A stretch of DNA of 64,000 nt from Streptomyces sp. R41 (GTDB lineage Bacteria; Actinomycetota; Actinomycetes; Streptomycetales; Streptomycetaceae), in contig NZ_CP163443.1 in the NCBI RefSeq assembly GCF_041053055.1, positions 9,903,001-9,967,000 on the forward strand. The letters are read 5' to 3'. Positions 63,531 through 64,000 of this stretch are shown here, one piece after another. The notes under the pieces were generated by a model that saw nothing but the letters and a program-made list of their open reading frames with translations, was not told the DNA's origin and searched no databases. Numbering within the stretch: position 1 is the stretch's first letter; the number at the start of each line of letters is the position of its first letter. Position numbers and translations under genes: made by a program.

Positions 63531-64000
63531 ACGACCAGCCCTTAAACGGTCCCGACGCCCCTCGCGGATGCCCCGTCGCACACGGCGGCGACGGCGACCT
63601 CACCCGGCTGTACGGGCCGGAGGCGGCGCTCGACCCGCTCGGCATCTACGCGCGGCTGCGCAAGGAGTACGGGGCCGTGGCGCCGATCCTCCTGGAGGGC
63701 GACATCCCCGCCTGGCTGGTCCTCGGCTACCGGGAGAACCGGCGGGTACTGGACAACCCCCGCCAGTTCAGCCGTGACGCGCGGATCTGGCGGGACTGGA
63801 AGGAAGGCCGCGTCGAGGCCACCTCACCGCTGATACCCATGCTCGGCTGGCGCCCCGACTGCGTATCGCAGGACGGCGAGCCGCACCGCAGGCTGCGCGG
63901 CGCGGTGACCGACAACCTGCAGACCGTCGCGGGGCGTGGTATCCGGCGGCACGTCACGCACTTCGCCAACAAGCAGATCGACGCGTTCGCCGACGCCGGC
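63527..64000 (+). CDS. Conservon-linked cytochrome P450, 3' end outside window
   Basis: 158 residues before the window edge. The N-terminus has CPVAHGGDGDLTRLYGPEAALDPLGIYARLRKEYGAVAPILLEGDIPAWLVLGYRENRRVLDNPRQFSRDARIWRDWKEGRVEATSPLIPMLGWRPDCVSQDGEPHRRLRGAVTDNL, where HRRLR is the C-helix heme-contact region. The pattern recalls the CYP157-type P450s of Streptomyces conservons, some of which lack the usual ExxR motif, but that region is outside the window. Codon 6 is TTA (63542-63544). ATG 63527 overlaps the CvnD stop. Confidence 0.85.
   Translation, partial: MNDQPLNGPDAPRGCPVAHGGDGDLTRLYGPEAALDPLGIYARLRKEYGAVAPILLEGDIPAWLVLGYRENRRVLDNPRQFSRDARIWRDWKEGRVEATSPLIPMLGWRPDCVSQDGEPHRRLRGAVTDNLQTVAGRGIRRHVTHFANKQIDAFADAG

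Overview
The window is from a Streptomyces-type actinomycete chromosome. The DNA is about 70% G+C with almost every third codon position G or C. GTG starts and 4-bp ATGA/GTGA gene overlaps are common. It carries families typical of this group: a conservon (histidine-kinase-like, roadblock, DUF742, GTPase, P450), a DUF574-type methyltransferase, a mycothiol-era DinB-like protein, a STAS-ANTAR protein, and many regulator/target pairs. The species cannot be named from the sequence alone. No rRNA, tRNA, CRISPR array, insertion sequence or replication origin was recognised.

Layout. 0-6.6 kb: end of a DUF2470 protein, a Tat-exported lactonase-like propeller, a hypothetical protein, an FUSC-type membrane protein, a TIGR03086 protein, and a TetR regulator divergent from a methyltransferase with two palindromic operators between them. 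6.6-13.9 kb: small regulatory and stress genes (STAS-ANTAR, leaderless winged-helix protein, tautomerase with XRE regulator, EF-G-binding-type FBP protein, DUF3626, DinB, AhpD-like protein, APH-type kinase), mixed with decayed fragments including the C-terminus of a P450-reductase-type flavoprotein. 14-20 kb: a sugar ABC transporter and GH1 beta-glucosidase operon divergent from a ROK repressor. 20-25.5 kb: a three-subunit cysteine-type formate dehydrogenase with an NrfD-like anchor. 25.5-33.9 kb: hydrolase, SDR, a 23-bp tandem repeat, DUF574 methyltransferase, PHP protein, a secreted GH16 glucanase with a ricin-type lectin tail, VanZ protein and a zinc alcohol dehydrogenase.

34-38 kb: six overlapping genes for a proton/sodium antiporter module arranged like the membrane arm of Mbh hydrogenase. 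38-44.5 kb: NmrA-like protein, LysR regulator with a divergent SDR, cupin, DUF4230 protein, TPR protein and a 5'-truncated reductase-like gene. 44.5-49 kb: a tetracycline-type ribosomal protection protein, a PRPP synthetase and a complete EF-Tu. 49-60 kb: STAS protein, MarR-controlled aldehyde and alcohol dehydrogenases, quinone oxidoreductase with an AraC/GlxA regulator, lipoprotein, TetR-DUF1304 pair, a pentapeptide-like membrane protein and a P450. 60.4-64 kb: a conservon whose last gene runs off the window.

Functional links. A 23-bp quasi-palindrome occurs both between the sugar ABC operon and the ROK gene and 13 kb away upstream of the GH16 glucanase (19 of 23 bases identical). This suggests one regulon: GH16 cuts beta-glucan outside the cell, the ABC system imports oligosaccharides and the GH1 enzyme hydrolyses them. 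The conservon carries the only TTA leucine codons I noticed, in its first and last genes, suggesting control by the bldA tRNA and thus by development.
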